DNA of 64,000 nucleotides from Clavelina lepadiformis. Taxonomy: Eukaryota > Chordata > Ascidiacea > Aplousobranchia > Clavelinidae. Shown piece after piece: positions 13,111-23,388 of the stretch. The stretch's first letter is position 1. Each line of letters begins with the position of its first letter. A model generated the notes under the pieces. That model did not search any database. It saw only the letters and a list, made by a program, of their open reading frames with translations, and had not been told where the DNA came from. Location of the stretch: the NCBI RefSeq assembly GCF_947623445.1, contig NC_135242.1, positions 16,306,001 to 16,370,000 of the forward strand. The letters run 5' to 3'. Position numbers and translations under genes: made by a program.

Positions 13111-13414
13111 TAGTGGTTCCCAAACTTTTTCAGCTTGTGGCACACTAGAAAAATTATAAAACGCTTGCGGCACACTTACAAGAGAAGAAAAGTTGCTTCA
13201 AAAAAATTTATTTTCACGTGTTAATGCAATGGATGTGCTTATTGGATGGACATGTGCTTATTTATCAGCTATTGAAGCAGTTAGAGCGCTTTTAATTTGC
13301 ATATGCTAGTCTGCATGCCTTATTTTAAATATTTATACAATTCTTTTCCAAAATTCCAAAAAGATTCGCGGCACACGTGAGAATCTGTGGCGGCACACAG
13401 TTTGGGAATCACTT
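13111..13414. mobile_element. hAT-type MITE, 304 bp, with 8-bp target duplication
   Basis: The ends are inverted copies of AGTGGTTCCCAAACT (left TAGTGGTTCCC at 13111, right GGGAATCACTT ending at 13414). The flanks CTGTACAT (13103-13110) and CTGTATAT (13415-13422) are an 8-bp target-site duplication with one difference, as expected for hAT elements. The interior has no coding capacity. The same family occurs in opposite orientation at 30533-30812. Confidence 0.8.
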
Positions 13415-13422
13415 CTGTATAT

Positions 13423-15100
13423 ACTAAATACAAAAACTGTACGTGGGAAACCACTTAAAACAATATACAATATATATTTTATTGCTGAATGCATTTACAC
13501 ATATATTTCTTTTTTGTACACAATTAAAGCATATACCCTACATTTCATTTTTTGGGCACAAACACATATCTAGACCTTATATATTCGAAGTACGAAGGAA
13601 AGTCGAAGCTATATAGCCTATAGTATGAGGAAGAGTTAAACATGGACGCTCATATTACTTTCATGAAAAGAATATCAACAAGGGATAATTTTTGGATTGG
13701 GATTGGAACCGTCACCGAATGGAACTATCACATGGATGCGGTAATTACCTTACTATTATTCTTGGAATTATTATTAAGTATTATCCTTGGAAGATAATAC
13801 CTTTACTTTTTATTATTTTAAAGGTTTCGACGAAGCCACCGCTACGATGACAGGCTAATAGCACATCAACCTTTCACGCAATTGCTTTGTATTAGGTTAT
13901 GCCAGTGGTAAATACTAAATAGAGAAAGGCGAGCTGAGTTACACTGTGTTACAACCGTGCGGCAGGTGTAAACACAGTTTAAAACCCGCTAGGTAGCGTT
14001 AGTGGACTACATGCTGGCGTAACATCAACATGGGAATTAGAGATGTTCAAAACGCAGACTGGGAGTTGCTTCTCAAAAACATTATGTCACCATTACTGAA
14101 AAAGCAAAATTCCTGACACATTTCTGTCAGCCATTTTGACCGAATGTCGCAACACTGAATTTGTACCAGTTTTAATGAGCAATGTATACGTTCATAGTCA
14201 GCATGTTAATTTTTCTCTGAACTATGAGTGATTATGTTCAAGGGAATGTTGATGTTTTCCATTTTGAAATATCGCATTCATTTATTATTTACAACAGATT
14301 TAGCTCAAGATTGCGACCTCTTTTTCTCAGTTAAGGAAAGCAAAAATGATACCATCGCGAAGGTGAGTTAAGTTCCTGTTAACATCAGCAAATAAAAAGA
14401 GGGAACACCAAGTTAGATTACTCAGCAGAATCGGTTGATGTTATTGGTCAAATCACTGCCGTTCTATCGCGTCGCGCTTGGGTTAGCTCTTTCGAGTACA
14501 CGTTAGTTAGCTCAAAATTACGACCTATTCCTCTTAATTGGGTCGAGCAAAAAAGATACCATGGTAAAAGTGAGCAAAAGCGGCGTACCGGTCAGTCAGC
14601 CAAAAAGTCCCGCTTTGGCATTTAGTCAGCAAGCATTTCCCTACACTACACGAATATTAGCATGCTGTGGTTGGTCTGTTTAGCCAACTTGCTGAAGAGG
14701 GATGCCTGATGGGTGTTTCTTGTTTCGTTGTGTTAAATGTGAAAGTAATTGTTACGTCATTCTAGCGGGTAGTTGGTCCAATAGTGGGTTGATTGTCAGC
14801 GCATTTGTTAGTTCAGTGATAGTAGGCTAGTAAGAAAATAGTAAAATATGAACCACATTTATCTGAGCTCGTTGTTCTGAAGCGTCCCGGTTTTCAATCA
14901 CAAAAATATGGTATGCCAACCTATTAGCAAAGAAAAAAGTACCAACAAGAAGTTAGATTTCTGAAATAATCGTTGGAAATGCCAGTTGATTCTTTCATAT
15001 AAGTTATTCGTACATGATGATATCCCGTCTCGCTCGTGGGGGGTAGTTCGAGTACCTGTTGATAATAATAAAAATTTGTTTTAATCCCAAAAATTATTAA
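13423..15100. other. Gene-free stretch with a diverged direct repeat
   Basis: No gene recognised. A block of about 70 bp at 14298-14367 recurs at 14510-14582 in the same orientation, sharing TTAGCTCAA, GCAAAAA and GATACCAT elements in order with about 30 percent divergence. A 51-codon frame at 13642-13797 has no known relative. The rest shows nothing I can support. Confidence 0.4.
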
Positions 15101-15119
15101 TTTATATACATCTAATTGT

Positions 15120-15545
15120 GAAACATCAGCATGCTAAATTATAGTGTTAGCATTTATGTACCTACTGAATCCTCACATGGGCATTAAACATCATTGGTTC
15201 CATAGTGATTACACACCCACAAGGAATTGCACACGTTCCAGCTTTGGGACTGCAAGAAACAAGTACTGTGTTTGTAATTCATAAGGAAAAACGTTACGTA
15301 CGTACCATGGATAACAGTTAAATGATTTAGGAAAACATATTTAGCCTAACAGGTGGGTTACACGCATAAATATAATATGTACGTTTGTAGATAACGTATT
15401 TCATTATAATAAAAGTTTGACAGTACTTGTTTCTTGCAGTCCTAAAGCCCGAAAGTGTGATATCCCGTGTGGGTGCAATGCCGTAGCCACCAAACATCAG
15501 CATTATGATAACCTATGGATGCAATATAGTGAACATCTCAGTATG
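15120..15545. repeat. Imperfect foldback (inverted repeat) of about 400 bp
   Basis: The left arm near 15210-15270 and the right arm near 15420-15480 are reverse complements. The best part is 27-28 bp with one mismatch (GGACTGCAAGAAACAAGTAC at 15247-15266 and its complement around 15423-15442), continuing outward with lower identity through an ACACCCACA-type segment and a CATCA-x-TGGTT segment. This is typical of a foldback or MITE-like element. No clean target duplication was found. Confidence 0.55.
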
Positions 15546-15690
15546 AAAAAATGCTTAGTTGAACTAAATCTTGCTTATTCGTCACTGTAGAAAAAATCCT
15601 TAAAGAATTGACTTGATAACTTATAATAACCAATGGATGTTCATGTTATAGTGAACGTCTCAGTATGAAAAAAATCCATAGCTTATTTGT
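15509..15690. repeat. Two tandem units of about 115 bp
   Basis: The segment starting TAACCTATGGATG (15510) recurs as TAACCAATGGATG (15627). Both copies continue through TATAGTGAAC, CTCAGTATGAAAAAA and a TTATT-x-GTCACTGTA segment in the same order. The left unit overlaps the right arm of the adjacent foldback. Confidence 0.55.
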
Positions 15691-16112
15691 CACTGTATAT
15701 AGGATGCCGAATACAATATCGTTGCTTTGATGAAGTTTATGCTAATTTTCATCTTAAAACGACGTACTAATTTTTCCAAAGTGTAAACTAACCTAAAACC
15801 AATCCCCTCCGACCCAAACTCTCACCTCTCATGATTAAATCAGATCGAAAATAAATTTGGACAAAAAAAGAAGTCAAACAATTAGCAAGAGTTGAACCCA
15901 AGCACATAGCTACACACACTGCACATAGCTGCACACGCTAAAAATAGTGACCAGTCTAGTGTACATAGGCTGTTTTTAATTACCATTTTAATAAATTTTA
16001 TTTACCTTATTTTGTATGCATCAGAACGGCCCTAGGTATTTTAAAACCATTCTGATATTAGTAAGCTTTTGAATTTGAATTGTTTTTGGTTTATGAAATA
16101 CGATAGGCTTTA

Positions 16113-16130
16113 CTGTTGTTTTAGGCAATA
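16113..16130 (+). promoter_or_regulatory. 3' splice acceptor immediately upstream of the MRPS6 start
   Basis: A T-rich tract ends in TTTTAG at 16119-16124, leaving a six-base leader before the ATG. No coding exon is needed upstream. The arrangement fits a spliced-leader trans-splice site or a 5'-UTR intron; sequence alone cannot tell which. Confidence 0.45.
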
Positions 16131-16544
16131 ATGCCAAGATATGAACTTGCGCTTATCATGAGACTCTTTGGCCGAGAAAAAAAGATAGAAGCGTTAAAAG
16201 ACACCATTGTATATTTGTTAAATGAAGGACACAATGTTCGCAATGTTAAAAGCCTTGGAGACAGGGGTTTGCCATACCAAATTAAAGCTCATGGTGAAAC
16301 ACATTTTAAAGGGAGCTATGCACTTTTGGATATTGACTGCAAAATTGAGGATATGAATCTACTTCGACGGTATTTTTCAAACAATAAAAATATCATACGA
16401 ATGACACAAACAAAATATGAAAGAACCTATGCAGCAGAGGAACCATGTGATGGAATGGAAGACGTTGATTATGCCAAAAAGTTAGAAGAACTAAAACGAG
16501 GAAAACTTAAAAATAATGTAAAAAAGCAATCTTTTAAAATTTAG
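16131..16544 (+). CDS. MRPS6: Mitochondrial ribosomal protein bS6m (MRPS6)
   Basis: Small-subunit mitochondrial ribosomal protein of the bacterial S6 family, which packs against bS18 on the 28S platform. The 137-residue product begins MPRYELALIMRLF, almost the vertebrate MRPS6 start, and keeps the internal block SLGDRGLPYQIKAH (human has NLGERALPYRISAH) followed by the second half of the ferredoxin-like fold. The human protein is 125 residues; the extra length is a Lys-rich C-terminal tail. The coding sequence has no intron. A pyrimidine-rich acceptor (AG at 16123-16124) lies only six bases before the ATG, which suggests a trans-spliced or 5'-UTR-spliced message. A candidate poly(A) signal ATTAAA sits at 16728. 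TBL2 starts 287 bp after the stop on the same strand. Confidence 0.95.
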   Translation: MPRYELALIMRLFGREKKIEALKDTIVYLLNEGHNVRNVKSLGDRGLPYQIKAHGETHFKGSYALLDIDCKIEDMNLLRRYFSNNKNIIRMTQTKYERTYAAEEPCDGMEDVDYAKKLEELKRGKLKNNVKKQSFKI

Positions 16545-16727
16545 TGCTCATTTCAAAGCAGTGCTGTTTATTGTGAAAATGCATACTTGGTTATTTATTT
16601 TCTTTGTACTCGATTTTGTGACGGCTTTATGTAAAGATTTATTTGTTGAAAGGTAATTGTGTACTTGCAAAAATTTTGGATTTTTTAAAGTAAAACTTTT
16701 TCAACTTAGAACCGTTGAAGTAGACTA

Positions 16728-16784
16728 ATTAAAATTGTTGACTATGACCAGTCATTGTTTTTAAGGTAATAGACTAGCTTTCAG
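16728..16784 (+). terminator. MRPS6 poly(A) signal and TBL2 leader acceptor, operon-like spacing
   Basis: ATTAAA at 16728-16733 is a plausible MRPS6 polyadenylation signal. Only about 30-50 bp further on are two acceptor-like AGs (TTTTTAAG at 16764 and GCTTTCAG at 16784) ahead of the TBL2 ATG at 16832. Closely spaced poly(A) and acceptor sites are the hallmark of polycistronic units resolved by trans-splicing. Confidence 0.35.
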
Positions 16785-16831
16785 TACTTGCAAATATATA
16801 GTATTGAACTACTCCATTAATATCTTTCAAA

Positions 16832-19800
16832 ATGGATGTACAAAGTAATGCTCCAAATGTTCCGGTATTTGCTGTGACTCTTGCAATTGGAGCTGTGATC
16901 CTGCTGCTATATATGTTGTTTGGAACCAGCAAAAAAGAAGAAAAAGGTAAGATAAGAATACGTCGCTCCACATGGTTTTGTGGTATTTATTCTGATAACT
17001 TATTGCTAAAGTGGTAAATGTCACGAGTAATCAGTTTTCATTCTCGCTTTTCACAATATGCATATAGTATATATATGTTGTTTCGCATTTTTTACCTGAA
17101 AAATTACATTTTCTCTCTACAAAAGTCTCAGCTTACAAATAGATATTTTTATCGTAGTCTGTGACACTGACATGAAATGGTTAATTAATTTTAGAGTGTC
17201 TATCAGACGTCACATTACTTGTTCTATATACTCTTTGGAGGTGTGATTAAATGCTTAGAGAATAATAACGGCAAAGCTTGCCTCTAACTTTCATATTATC
17301 TTACTTTAACCTAACACTGCTTAGATCTCAATTTTTGATTAAAGTTTGAACATTAAAATCTTAATCTTAAAACCTTCTTCATGGGAAATAGTGACTGAGC
17401 AAGAGAAAATGATGCAAACTGCCTTTTGCTGTTATATAAAGCAATAGGTCAGTCGATTTAGTGGTATATTGCAGACTGTTTTGATCATAGAGCCTGATCA
17501 AATTACCAGTAAGCTGATAATATTGTCAGTGTTTTGCAATATCTCACTACATTCTTAGTATACTAACTTTTCATATACAGTGAGACCTCGTTAATCCGGA
17601 CCACTTCGTTTCGTCAAAAAATGTCGGTTTAGCGGGGTATCCGGATAATCGGAAAGTAAAAAATCAATCAATCTTGCAAATGCAGCACCGTGTTCAAAAC
17701 GACGTATGCACCTTACTCCAATTCTAAGTGCCGAGTTTCTGGCTGGACAGCAACTAAAATAAAATTATATTTATTGTATGATCCGACCCAGTGTCGAACC
17801 CCAGAACCACCGTATTAAAGACGAATGCTCTCCAAGTGACGAACATTCGGTCGCAAATCGGTTTGACAACCGCTCTTGCGTGGCGAAGCATTCCGGTGGG
17901 ACCAACTGTCTTGAACTTTCTTTGACCTGTTTCCAATCTTTGCGCAATGCGATATCAAAAGCTGATAGCACGATTGAGTTGCAGCAGTATGTCTTCAATA
18001 GATTGCCGCACTCAACCGATGTAATGTACGTATTTTTTTGCGACCGCGGAAGCGTTGTTTGTTACTGTTGATGAACAATTTATTTTTTCGTTTCTAAAAT
18101 ACTGTACAGTACTGTACTTTTGAATCAATAAAGACCGCAACGTTATTATGCGTAGATAATCGGCTATTGTTTCGTCAACAAACTAACATAGTGTATTAGG
18201 ACAGTCGTGAATCATTTTCGCTTAACTGTTAATAATCCGGTTTATCGGATTTTATTGCTATTGATTGAACACATTTGTTCCGAAACTTTAGTGTCGGAGT
18301 CGGACAGCGGGGTTTCCGGATTAAAGGGGTAAAATGCATAGGAAGAAATCCGTTCCCGGCAGTTTTGTGTCGGATAGCGGGGATTCCGGTTCATCGGGGT
18401 CCGGATTAACGAGGTCCCACTGTATGTCATGGGACGGCAACCTGTGGCTCTAGAGCAGGGGTTCGCAACCTTTTTATGTTCTCGTACCACTTAGCCACCA
18501 AGGATTGTCAACACGTACCACTATTTTCAAAACAACTAATTTGATCCAATATTCGCACAGCAGCATTGTATTAATAACAATGACAGCAGGGAGCAAGATC
18601 GACAAAAGTAGCTTACTGAGTGCAGAGAATTTAGTATGGAAAGAAATAAAAGTGTTGTTCGCATATTTTAGCAACTCAAAATTAAATTGTTATACTACTA
18701 TACTGTATATCGCATGCAACGGAGAGCTGCTCGCGTACCACCTGAAAAGCTCCCGCGTACCACCGGTTGGGAACCCCTGCTCTAGAGCCACATGCGGCTC
18801 TTTCATCTCTGTGCTCTGGCTCCCATGACCCAGAGAGCTCATTTAGGAAAACCTAATGTGAATAAATAACGGTGTTTATTAGTGTCACAATGTAATAACT
18901 TAATGCATTTGTCAGATTATTATTATTTAGAATGGTTTATTCCAATGTGGAAAATCGAATATAATTACTACCCAGTGATTTTCGCGGGCATAATATGCAT
19001 GACTGCTTGCCACTCACATGATCCTAAGTGTGTTTTTGTTCAAGGTCGCCTGTCAGTCAGCTCTACTTTCTTTATTGATATAATAAAAGAAACAGACTAA
19101 AGTTTTTACGTGTAACTTTAAAGCATTAGTTTAAATTATACATGTAGCGTTAGATTTTTTGTTTTAAGTAGTCAATTAGGTGTTGTGGTTCAGAGTAGGT
19201 TTTAGTTTGATGGAAACGAGACCAAATGGCTCTTTCAATGGTTGCCGGCATGTGATATATATGTATTTAAGACAAATTGACAATTTGCAGCTTTTCCCAG
19301 TATTTTTGAATTTTTTTCAAAAACATGATGGCATGTACCCTACTTAATTTGGATGGCACATGGCAAATTGTATACAAAAAGTATGCAAAATATCTATCAC
19401 TTTTTTATATATGATACTTGTACACATTCAAGTGTTTCATTTTTCCACTACTAACTTCACAGAAAACAACTCCAGTGTTTCAGAAGAAATTGAAAAGAAT
19501 GGTGCAAGGACTTCATCCAAAAAAATATCTAAAGTCCACCAGAAGCACATAAAAAAAAACACCGGCCATGTATTTGCACATGATTTGTTGCATACCAGTT
19601 TAAAGGTAATTTTTATCATGGTTTGTTTTTAAGGTCTTCCTTAGATAAAGCAGTTTACAGTGACGGGTAGGTGTGTTTTGCCTCCATTTTCACAATGTAA
19701 TATGTGATAAATAAAAGCTGAATCATGTAAGTTAGTGGCTTCAACCTGGGATATGCAGACTAGTAGTGCATTAGCATTTTTGTGGTTTTAAGCTATAAAT

Positions 19801-22800
19801 TACATCACAGATGCTCTTTTCTGTTTAGTAAAACAAGGTGGTTCCACGACAATTAACCGTGGGAAATTGACCGCGAACAAACTCACCGGGGACAACTGAC
19901 CGTGACGTAAATTTACCTAGAACCAACTGACCTTAAATCATATTATCACTTAAATCATATAATTTGAATAAACAACAATGCTAATTTGCGTAAAAAATAA
20001 AAATAAAATGCGTAGCGGTTGATTTGTGTCGCCGGCCAATTTGTTGCCGGTCAGTTGACCACGACCAATTGTCGCCGGTGAATTTGTTCACGGTCAATTG
20101 ACGTGATCCCAAACAAGGTCTGGTATTTTATTTTATGTAATCTTTCACGCAACCTTTTCAAAGAATATGATCAAAGTTGTCAAGTCAAAAATGAAAAAAA
20201 GCTAAATCATTTTGCAGTTTTAATAAGCACTAAAAACACAGTGACTCATAGTTAACTGGACAAGTTCAGTAGCAAATTTGCTGAAAAATTAATTGCTAGA
20301 ACTTAAGTTTCCCAACCTTGTATATGAGATAGTATAACTTTATACTTCGGTTCAGAAAATTTTAATTTCGTTAATTCGTGCAAAGTCAATTATTTTTCCA
20401 TCATCAAAAATTTTTCATAAATATTTTTCAATTAATTTTTGGCATTTGATGGGTGTCACTATACAGACATTTGAAGCACAAGGAACAGAAATTTGGTGTC
20501 ACTGTAGTCATCAAAATGTTGTCATACTCATTCATTTCATTTTTTCTACCTTACACAAAGTCACTATAGACGAAGTTATTTCTATGTAAAACGTATGGTT
20601 TGCAAACGGGACGCTGCAGTAGGTATCATTATACATACAATGTCACTATAGGCGATTTCTACTGTATTTTCATAGCCATTACCTACATTCAGTGTTGATT
20701 TTGACTTTTTTCTGTTATACCAACTTTTACATTGCAACAAGTAATGGAATTTCAAATTTGGAAGTTTTTGAAATCAGTTTTAGAGATGGCACAAATCTAG
20801 GTCTGAGTAGTATCTTTAAAGATGCTGGATATCATTTATTCTTACTATTGGCTACTTACCCGGTAGGATTATATTTTCTCAATAAAGAGTAGCGTAACGT
20901 TGATTGACAAGAATACAGAACTTCTTTGTTAAGTAAAACAAAGACAGGTGGTTTCATGGTGTTTCGGAATAGTTTGGTATACAAAGTTTTTATACATGTG
21001 AATTTAACGACCAGTTTTGTACTGTGTGTTTAAACAGAGATGTAGATGACATATTTTATATCATGTGAAATGCAGTTGCTTAGTAAGTGGTGCACTGAAG
21101 TGAGAACCACTGGTGTAATGGTCAGCATAAACTGAATTAAATGCAATACGCATATATACTGTTTGAAGGGAAATTAACCTATCACTGCGTATACATTTTC
21201 AGGGACATAGTGGACAAGTGTTAGGGTTGGACATGAGCATTAATGGAAAATACCTAGCTTCTTGTTCAGATGACAGAACTGTTCGACTGTGGAGTGTTAA
21301 AGACTTCGGTGTGGGAAATCGTTGTGTTAGGGTTAATGTTGAACTTGACCATGCCAGACAGGCTCGATTTAGTCCTGATTCACGGTAACAAAGTTTTGTG
21401 ATGAAAAGTTACATGCTCTATTACTAAGCTAGGCATTGACACTTCACAGAATGCTTCAAATGGAGAAATCGCTTTTCCCAGTGTATTTCATATGATATGA
21501 TCAACAAGTGTTAGGGTAGTTAAAATTTAAGCTGGCTTTGTCTTGAAGGGCATTTATCGCTGGTCTTGCCATGGAAAACACAGTCAGAGTGTATCGTTTG
21601 GGAAAGAAAGATGATGGAACTACTACCTGCTCTCCACTTGAGGAAGACTTTGAAAAATCCACTAGGTACAGTAGACTCCGCTTATTATGACCACCTTGGG
21701 ACCAGGCAATTTTGGTCACTATATCCGAATGGTCACAAACTCACTATAGCCAAAACTGCTACAGTACTGTTTAAGCACACCAGGATTAAAACATTTAGGC
21801 ACAAAATGACAAAAAACATCAAATTCGTTATTTATTTCATTAACATTAAACAGCAACAATAAAGTGAATGTAAATAGATGAAATGAGAATACACATTGCA
21901 TAATTGACACAAGAAATTGATAAAAAAAACTGCAAAGGTGATCATAATATCCAAAGACTGTTCAGAGAAACGGAGAATTGCTACTACTGTATATCTTAAA
22001 AATATTTGCTCCACTGTTTGTTATCAAGCTTATTGTCACCTTTTAACCATAGTTCAGATCTCCTGAACATTGGTGTTGGAGCAAGCTCATCTGGTGGAAG
22101 TTTTGTGATGACTGCATATAAGGACACAACAATACTAATTCGGAATTTAAAGGGACACATTTTAGCTACAATCAACACAAATCAGGGCAACAACAATTAT
22201 GCTTGTGTTTCTCCATGTGGGAGGTTTGTGCTTGTCCTGTTGAATTTAGAAATTCAAGTATCAGATTATTGTTCGGATAGTGATGTAGATTACTATCATA
22301 TTCCCAATGTGTCATTTTAGGTTTGTTGCTTGCTGTGGTTGGACACCTGACGTCAAAGTTTGGGCCGTAATGTTTACTCGTACCGGCGAGTTTCGTGAAG
22401 TTGTTCGTGCATTTGAACTAAAAGGTCACACATCATCTGTCTGGACATTTGCTTTCAATAACGACTCAACTAGGTTTGTGGGTTAGTGCTAGTCCAAATC
22501 CATGATTCGGAACAAGACTGTGAAAAGTGACTTTTTGTTATTCACGTAGAATGATTACGGTTTCAAAAGACGGAACATGGCGATTTTATGATACTCAAAT
22601 AGAATATGATAAAGGCCAGGAACCTTATCTACTGAATTCGGGAGAAATTAATGTTTGTGGAAATCCACTCTTGGAAAACTACACTTTTATTGCATTGTCA
22701 CCAGATGCTAGAGTTGCAGCGGTTGCCAATATAAATAACATTGGAGTATTTTCAACAAGGACAGGTAAGCTCATGCAAAGAATTAAAACTACCGCTTAGG

Positions 22801-23250
22801 AGATGGTAGCATACTATTAGGTGTCAGTATTACCTTGTCTTTGCAAAACATGTACAACTGTACATAATATTACCATTTTAGGTGTAAAACATGTGGAATT
22901 TAAGGAGGTACATGCGGAACTTATCACAGCTATAACCTTTGACATTGCTGGCCGATATTTGCTTTCAACCGGAGACAAGTATGAGTTTTCAATTATCACT
23001 TGTGTAACATCATAAGTTTTAAGAAGTCTGCAATTTAGAAGAAACAAGCACAATTTAGCAACCTGAAGTGTTTGTTTAATTCCACAGACATATACGTATA
23101 TTTCACAACATATTGGGATACAAGGAAAAAATCATAGATCTTGAAGCAAAGCAGAAAAATCTGCCAGCAGCATCTGCTACTAAAGAAAGATATCAGAAGC
23201 AGATAACTGAAGCAAAGCAATCACTTGAAGCAATCACGAAAAACACATGA
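16832..23250 (+). CDS. TBL2: Transducin beta-like 2 (WD40, ER membrane), 9 exons
   Basis: Orthologue of TBL2, an ER-anchored WD-repeat protein linked to PERK signalling in vertebrates. Exons: 16832-16946, 19463-19605, 21203-21384, 21549-21665, 22053-22223, 22321-22473, 22550-22764, 22882-22978, 23088-23250. All junctions are GT-AG and phase-compatible and give 451 residues (human 447). Residues 12-30 are the N-terminal membrane anchor (VFAVTLAIGAVILLLYMLF). The WD repeats follow from residue 49 (GHSGQVLGLDMSINGKYLAS) and include TINTNQ, VSPCGRF, TPDVKVW, VVRAFELKGH and SKDGTW, all close to vertebrate TBL2. A short coiled coil of KERYQKQITEAKQSLE type ends the protein. Introns 1 and 2 hold several DNA transposons, and intron 4 is largely a transposon copy. 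The 3' end runs into CIAO2A on the other strand. Confidence 0.95.
17578..18422. mobile_element. pogo/Tigger-like (Tc1-mariner) element, 845 bp
   Basis: The left end CAGTGAGACCTCGTTAATCC and the right end (complement CAGTGGGACCTCGTTAATCC) are inverted over 25 bp with one mismatch, flanked by TA dinucleotides at 17576-17577 and 18423-18424, the target of this superfamily. Subterminal CCGGAT/AGCGGGG motifs repeat at both ends. A 97-codon open frame inside (17778-18071) has no recognisable transposase motif, so the element is probably non-autonomous. It lies in TBL2 intron 1. Confidence 0.85.
18427..18829. mobile_element. Older hAT-like repeat split by a younger insertion
   Basis: GGCAACCTGTGGCTCTAGAG on the left and CCACATGCGGCTCTTTCATC on the right of the insertion at 18456-18779 join into a continuous hAT-like terminal sequence once the insertion and its duplicated CTCTAGAG are removed. 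The edges TCATGGGA and TCCCATGA are inverted. This is a nested insertion inside TBL2 intron 1. Confidence 0.5.
18456..18779. mobile_element. hAT MITE, 324 bp, perfect 8-bp target duplication
   Basis: The termini are CAGGGGTTCGCAACC and its inverse GGTTGGGAACCCCTG. The flanks CTCTAGAG (18448-18455 and 18780-18787) are identical 8-bp target duplications. Inside, GTACCAC motifs recur near both ends. No transposase is present. Confidence 0.88.
19840..20110. mobile_element. Foldback/MITE with periodic AATTGACCG motifs, 9-bp flanking repeat
   Basis: The two halves are imperfect inverted repeats running from GGTTCCACGACAATT on the left to the complement GGGATCACGTCAATT on the right, each with recurring AATTGACCG, ACTGACCG and GAACAAA motifs at about 12-22 bp spacing. 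Direct repeats AAACAAGGT flank it (19831-19839 and 20111-20119). Its superfamily is not clear to me. It lies in TBL2 intron 2. Confidence 0.75.
21669..21960. mobile_element. pogo-like MITE filling most of TBL2 intron 4
   Basis: The left terminus CAGTAGACTCCGCTTATTAT starts directly after TA at 21667-21668. The right terminus (complement CAGTCTTTGGATATTATGAT) is a diverged inverse ending at 21960. Interior stretches (for example TGCATAATTGACACA) match, inverted, the element at 60599-61985. The splice donor of TBL2 exon 4 is formed by GT plus the TA target and the first bases of the element. Confidence 0.72.
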
Positions 23251-23255
23251 ACCAT

Positions 23256-23261
23256 TTTATT
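23256..23261 (-). terminator. CIAO2A poly(A) signal (AATAAA on minus)
   Basis: TTTATT on the plus strand reads AATAAA on the minus strand, 128 bp after the CIAO2A stop and 5 bp beyond the TBL2 stop. Cleavage downstream would fall inside the TBL2 last coding exon. Confidence 0.5.
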
Positions 23262-23344
23262 AGATTTCAGTAGCTGTTCCAGTCCAAATTTAGCTGTGTA
23301 CTTTTTACAATGGTGCTGGTGAAATATCATTTGGTTAGTGCAAT

Positions 23345-23350
23345 AATAAA
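23345..23350 (+). terminator. TBL2 poly(A) signal (AATAAA)
   Basis: AATAAA lies 95 bp after the TBL2 stop and 38 bp before the end of the CIAO2A coding sequence on the opposite strand. The mature TBL2 3' end would therefore touch or overlap the CIAO2A last exon. Confidence 0.55.
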
Positions 23351-23388
23351 TTACCGCTCCTGCTACCACATTGTGTATGGCTGAAGAA

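Noticed and set aside
13642..13797. 51-codon frame containing NFWIGIGTVTEWN, slightly like a C-type lectin segment
   Set aside because: No conserved Cys, no supporting neighbouring exons; similarity is too short.
16774..17024. Minus-strand frames over TBL2 exon 1
   Set aside because: Antisense shadows of the TBL2 first exon.
17754..18071. Open frames inside the pogo-like element as a transposase
   Set aside because: No helix-turn-helix or DDE-type motifs could be seen; probably accidental.
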